NCBI GenBank assembly: GCA_013180625.2
Contig: SNVD02013674.1
Coordinates: 1 to 64,000, forward strand
Direction: 5' to 3'
DNA length: 64,000 bases
Origin: Boswellia sacra
Lineage: Eukaryota > Streptophyta > Magnoliopsida > Sapindales > Burseraceae
Below the pieces are notes generated by a model, which did no database searches, had not been told where the DNA came from, and saw nothing but the letters and a program-made list of their open reading frames with translations. How positions within the stretch are numbered: the first letter of the stretch is position 1; the number at the start of each line of letters is the position of its first letter. Below, one piece after another: positions 60,514 to 64,000 of the stretch. Both the position numbers and the translations under genes were made by a program.

Positions 60514-60529
60514 CACTACAAGAAAAAAT
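60514..60529 (+). repeat. Second CACTA-like terminus
   Basis: CACTACAAGAAAAAAT matches the CACTA terminal consensus exactly, followed by ggcgatg. It points the same way as the end at 55665. It may mark a nested CACTA element or a decayed end. No clear subterminal repeats follow. Confidence 0.5.
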
Positions 60530-61690
60530 GGCGATGTTGTTTACGTTAACCAAACAAAAATATTAAATTAGTATTAAGTTTCTCCTAAATAATTTTATAA
60601 TTACAACTATAAGTTCTTTATCTTGTCAAAAGCCATCCAAAGCGTGAAAGAACACTAAAATAATAATTGAAGGGATTTCTAAGAAACCTTAAACTTTGAT
60701 TAATCATTTGCCTATCAAGCATTCATTCATTAAAAAATATATTATCATGAAAAAGACCATGATACCTCGCTTGACCATTCATGGGGGCACAAAATCTGCA
60801 GAATCTTAAAAGAGCAAAATTAGGGAAAAGCTAACATGTAAGTAGTAAATATTAAATTCTGATAACCATCAGTACGATATTACTATATATATATATATAT
60901 AGTGCATGTTTGCGTGTGTGCGTGCGTGTGTGACTAACAAAGAGACCAATAATCCTCCCAAAAATTCTGCTAGCTCCTGTGCTTCAAGACCAAACTATGT
61001 TATTATCAATACAAGTTGTTTAATTACATTGTCAACAAATAAAAAAAAAAAAGAAAACAACTATATAGCTTGCTTTTGCATTTGTAGACTGAGCTGCTTT
61101 AATGTACTACATTCTCGACATAGCATTCAATAATGTTTTTCACACTAAAGATACAAAGCCAGAATGAATGAGCACAGTCAGTTCAAGTGTAATCTTGATG
61201 CTATCAATGTTAAAAACTCAGGGTTTGGTTACTATATATTGCGCACTTGTTCTTGAACTAGTAGAGTAGGAGAGAATGAAAAACTTCAAAGTTAGTCACT
61301 TAACTTAAACCCCACCTGTTATGTAAGAATATTTACATATCATTGAGTAAAATTATCGTTCTCGGCCGTAATTTCGTTTTATTTTTTTAGAGTTTACGAA
61401 CTAATTAAATTTGATGCTAGCTATAACACACACACACACACACACACACCAAGAAGATCAGATATATATAGATAGTGTCATTAAATTTGGAAGAACATAG
61501 TGTTACATATGTTTTAGGGGCGATATTTTGACTTTAAATTGAATGTAATTTCTAGATTTAGCCTTTTAAGGAAAGACAATTCTTCATAAATTAAAAAAAA
61601 AAAGAAACAAAACTTGGTAATTATCCAGTAAAAAGGGAAAGCAAGAGACAAGGTCGAGCATGGTATACTGACCAATAAATCTTCTTTTGC
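60530..61690. other. Non-coding stretch with microsatellites
   Basis: Holds (AT)n then GTGT-rich DNA at 60884-60935 and an (AC)n tract at 61428-61449. A very short AG/GT-bounded segment near 60767-60801 (minus strand) could be a micro-exon, but its gene was not recognised. Confidence 0.5.
61428..61449. repeat. (AC)n microsatellite
   Basis: Uninterrupted AC units, about 22 bp. Confidence 0.97.
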
Positions 61691-61700
61691 TTTAAAAAAC

Positions 61701-62080
61701 TCAGTCCCAATCTAACTCATGCTCTTCAGCAATTTCTTTTAGAAGCTTGAGTTTTTTCTTAAGTGAAGGAGCACGAACAGAGAGCAACTCTATTAACTGC
61801 AATTAAAATTCACACAATGAACATCACAGAAAGAATAAACATGCTGAAAAAGATATAAGCAATCATCTTCAAATCAAGTGACAACATCAGAAAACAATTC
61901 ATAAAGGCCTGGCGATTGACACCACAATTTGGCATTAGCTTAGTGGCAGCTGATACAAATTCCCTGCCATATTTGGAAGCAAATAGCATCTGAACCTGCA
62001 GCAACTCTGGTAGATCGGCACATCTTGGTGCAGCAAAACACACACTAGATATTGCTTCTTTCAAGTCAAGAGGACATTCC
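61701..62080 (-). pseudogene. IST1-like (ESCRT regulator) fragment, two exons
   Basis: Exon 62080-61909 reads ECPLDLKEAISSVCFAAPRC, then LLQVQMLFASKYGREFVSAA and MPNCGVNRQ. Exon 61796-61701 reads LIELLSVRAPSLKKKLKLLK then HELDWD and a stop. This is the Ist1 domain (regulator of Vps4 in multivesicular body formation), middle and end. The first exon's donor is CAG|GC, not the usual GT. The N-terminal start of the domain is missing, and the C-terminus stops directly after WD where many plant relatives go on. The exon starts only 67 bp after the NSE1 stop. Confidence 0.85.
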
Positions 62081-62147
62081 CTGAACAATATAGGTGATTA
62101 AAATTTCAATTTCAGAAAAAGCTACAATTAGAAATGCAAGGTTCTAA

Positions 62148-63087
62148 CTAATTCAGTGCATGGCTCTGAATCAGCCTATTTGGTTCCTCGTCCTCTAAGA
62201 GTTCTGCTTTTGGTGCTTTATACTGCCACTGTGTGCCACAATTTGGACAAACCCTGCAATTCATCAACTTGGGAGTTTTACTACAACAGATCCATTCATA
62301 TTAACATGAGACGAAAACAAATGTGTTAAAGACTGATACCCTTCTTTGAAAAAATTTCTTGCTTAGGCAGTATAGATGAATTCGAACTGGGCAACCTTCA
62401 TTTTTGCACAATTCTCCCTGTCAAAAATAGGTAAACAAAATATCAGATATAATGAAGGTAGCAAAAGATGTTCCAGCAGCCCAACTTAAAACTATTCGGT
62501 AACTTCTGTCAGTTGGATGTTTAATCCTAAAGTTCTTTGGTAAATGGTAAGGACAAAGTAGTAAATTTTATTCTTGAAACTACATAAATTATAGATATTT
62601 TAGCCTCCAATTCATAGACCCTTCTAAAAGCTACATTAGCCAATATTTTGAGCAATCATTTCTTTTAAACATAATCAAGGCTTTTCATAAAGCATTAGGA
62701 ACAGCCCGGGGCTTTTTAGATAATCTTATGGGGTTAAAATATTCTGTGTGGCCTAGATAAACAAAATCACATAATAAACTTTGCTATAAACAAACAAGCA
62801 ACCAGAGTAGGCAAGTACACCAGAGTGGCAAAGGGATATTTGAATACAACCTTCACTACTGCTTCGTTGCACACTTCGCAAGGAGGAACATCCAAATTGC
62901 GAAACCAACTCCCTAGATCAAGACAAGATCGGACACCAAGTCCAATTTTACCATCTTTTGTGTAACAGAGCCACTTGTCCCGCATAAGATCATCCAAAGT
63001 TTTTTCCTTTTGAGACATGGTGAAATTTCTGAATGCTGCTGGGATTTGAAGACCATTTTGTGATTGCGATCCCAAACTAGCCAGAAT
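62148..63087 (-). CDS. NSE1-like SMC5/6 subunit, C-terminal exons
   Basis: Exons 63087-62851, 62417-62340 and 62267-62148, joined in phase 0 (145 codons, natural stop at 62148). Exon 1 reads PAAFRNFTMSQKEKTLDDLM then DKWLCYTKDGKIGLGVRSCL and PPCEVCNE; exon 2 ELCKNEGCPVRIHLYCL; exon 3 VCPNCGTQWQYKAPKAELLE. This is the end of the winged-helix part and the whole RING-like zinc domain (CxxC, C, H, C, CxxC all visible) of NSE1, which with NSE3 supports the SMC5/6 DNA-repair complex. The reading needs an unusual acceptor CAAG at 62268; the nearer TTGCAG would break the frame. The first half of the protein is absent up to 64000. It may be a captured fragment or the end of a real gene. Confidence 0.78.
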
Positions 63088-64000
63088 CTGAAAATTTGCC
63101 TTAAGAATATTAAATTAGAAGACATTTTTCTAGTCATTTCATAAATTAAAAAAAAATGAACTGATTGCCAAACAGAAAATAGAGGTACAAAAAGCAATGT
63201 GGACAAGCATCGACAAAAGACATTTACTAAAAGAGAAAAATAACAAGCAGCATTTGAATTCTAATCCAAGTAAGAAATTTGTTTGCAGCAGAAGCTCAAA
63301 AGGATGCCCATAGTTGAATCTCTATTTTATAGAATCTGGTCTTCCTCATTTCCTTCAAAGGTTTTGTTCAATTGTTTAACATCCACATTAAGCAAAAGAA
63401 AAAGCGATAATTGCATAAACTCCACAGCTGTAGACTTCCTTCCATAGACAACTGCAGAATGCTTCTCAATGAAGAGAGAATAACAAGTAATGGAACAGTG
63501 AACATTTGGTCCACCACTCTTGCAGTCTGCTTTCTTTATTGATATAATCTTTGCAAGAAGAGAAATGAAAACAAGATAATGAAACAACACAGTTGCAACT
63601 CAAAAAGCCAATAACTATAAATTCAAGGAAATGGGACAATGAAGAAAAAAACGATCAATGCTCCCTATTGCCTGTTACATATAACACACAAATGTGGTAA
63701 AAATCAACTATATGACCTTCTTTGTTGGATTAAAAAAGAAAGTGTTAATACATAAGACATCTTTGCATACGAGGGTTTTTGTTTTTATGAGAAAATGATA
63801 AATGCAGCAAACGCAAAGGTTATAAAATTATCTCAAAAATACTACATAAAACAAATATATTTTATCCCTAGATGGCCGTCAAACTTGCCCAACTAAATGA
63901 AACATGCACCATGTAAAGACATAGTGTTTCTTGAATCCATGTGCTGAGCCTGATCGAAATTCAATGGGTCTAAGTAAAATACTAGTTCTGGAGTTTTCCA
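63088..64000. other. Right edge, no exon recognised
   Basis: If the NSE1 gene is real this should be intron and upstream exon; no upstream NSE1 exon could be identified. A minus-strand open stretch at 63590-63327 has no recognised family. AT-rich otherwise. Confidence 0.4.

Larger units (their letters stand above)
55665..64000. mobile_element. CACTA-type transposon, left end, likely continuing past window
   Basis: The left terminus CACCACAAGAAAAAAT is one base from the consensus CACTACAAGAAAAA of plant CACTA elements and lies inside the Athila protease frame. It is followed by TTTGGCGGTC/GACCGCCAAA-like inverted motifs and seven 113-bp repeats, the subterminal layout expected. No complementary right end (ttcttgtagtg) was found to 64000. 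No CACTA transposase is seen. Fragments of five plant genes lie in 58018-63087. That the element reaches 64000 is an inference. Confidence 0.6.

Noticed and set aside
60276..60566. 96-codon plus-strand frame
   Set aside because: No recognised family; it crosses the CACTA-like terminus, so it is probably chance.
63327..63590. 87-codon minus-strand frame as an upstream NSE1 exon
   Set aside because: Its sequence does not match the expected N-terminal half of NSE1, and splice borders were not found.

Overview
This is a eukaryotic window: AT-rich nuclear DNA of a flowering plant, almost certainly a eudicot. Evidence is a TIR-NBS-LRR immune receptor gene (a class missing from grasses), genes split by GT-AG introns, and dense nested plant LTR retrotransposons, Mutator-like and CACTA DNA transposons. 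The species cannot be fixed from the sequence. About three quarters of the window is mobile DNA, most of it decayed.

Layout. 1-4057: Ty1/copia retrotransposon on the minus strand, cut by the left edge. 4058-6392: AT-rich DNA with one old repeat fragment. 6393-7245: small non-autonomous Mutator-type element with a target duplication and a tRNA-like segment. 7324-15419: Ty3/gypsy chromovirus on the plus strand, with TCGAGTGT-rich arrays in both LTRs and a truncated 3' LTR. 15420-15878: tail of another copia element. 17252-20605: four-exon TIR-NBS-LRR gene on the minus strand, open reading frame preserved, but with an abnormal P-loop and most of the ARC2 region missing. 22455-32991: a Mutator-like element about 10.5 kb long with very long, partly folded-back inverted arms. 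It carries a broken MURA transposase and a DUF1985-Ulp1 (C48) protease-like gene. 33120-43141: SIRE-type copia element on the minus strand, flanked by GAGTC duplications, with a 1.86 kb solo LTR (flanked by CAAAG) inserted in its protease-integrase region. 44241 to about 52035: 3' part of an Athila-like gypsy element on the minus strand. About 52036-55664: 5' part of a second Athila-like element on the plus strand. 55665 onward: a CACTA-type terminus with seven 113-bp subterminal repeats.

The most unusual part is 58018-63087. Spliced-looking exons from five unrelated genes lie close together on the minus strand: threonyl-tRNA synthetase, a KH-domain RNA-binding protein, an ARF4-like auxin response factor, an IST1-like ESCRT regulator, and the SMC5/6 subunit NSE1. 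Several are truncated or carry lesions. With the CACTA terminus upstream, this looks like a multi-gene exon-capture (Pack-type) transposon. Its far end, and so its true class, lies outside the window.

Two other themes recur. The same TCGAGTGT-rich motif occurs in arrays in unrelated transposons (gypsy LTRs and MULE arms). Insertion order can also be read from target duplications: the SIRE element landed first, the solo-LTR element landed inside it, and the CACTA element landed in the second Athila copy.
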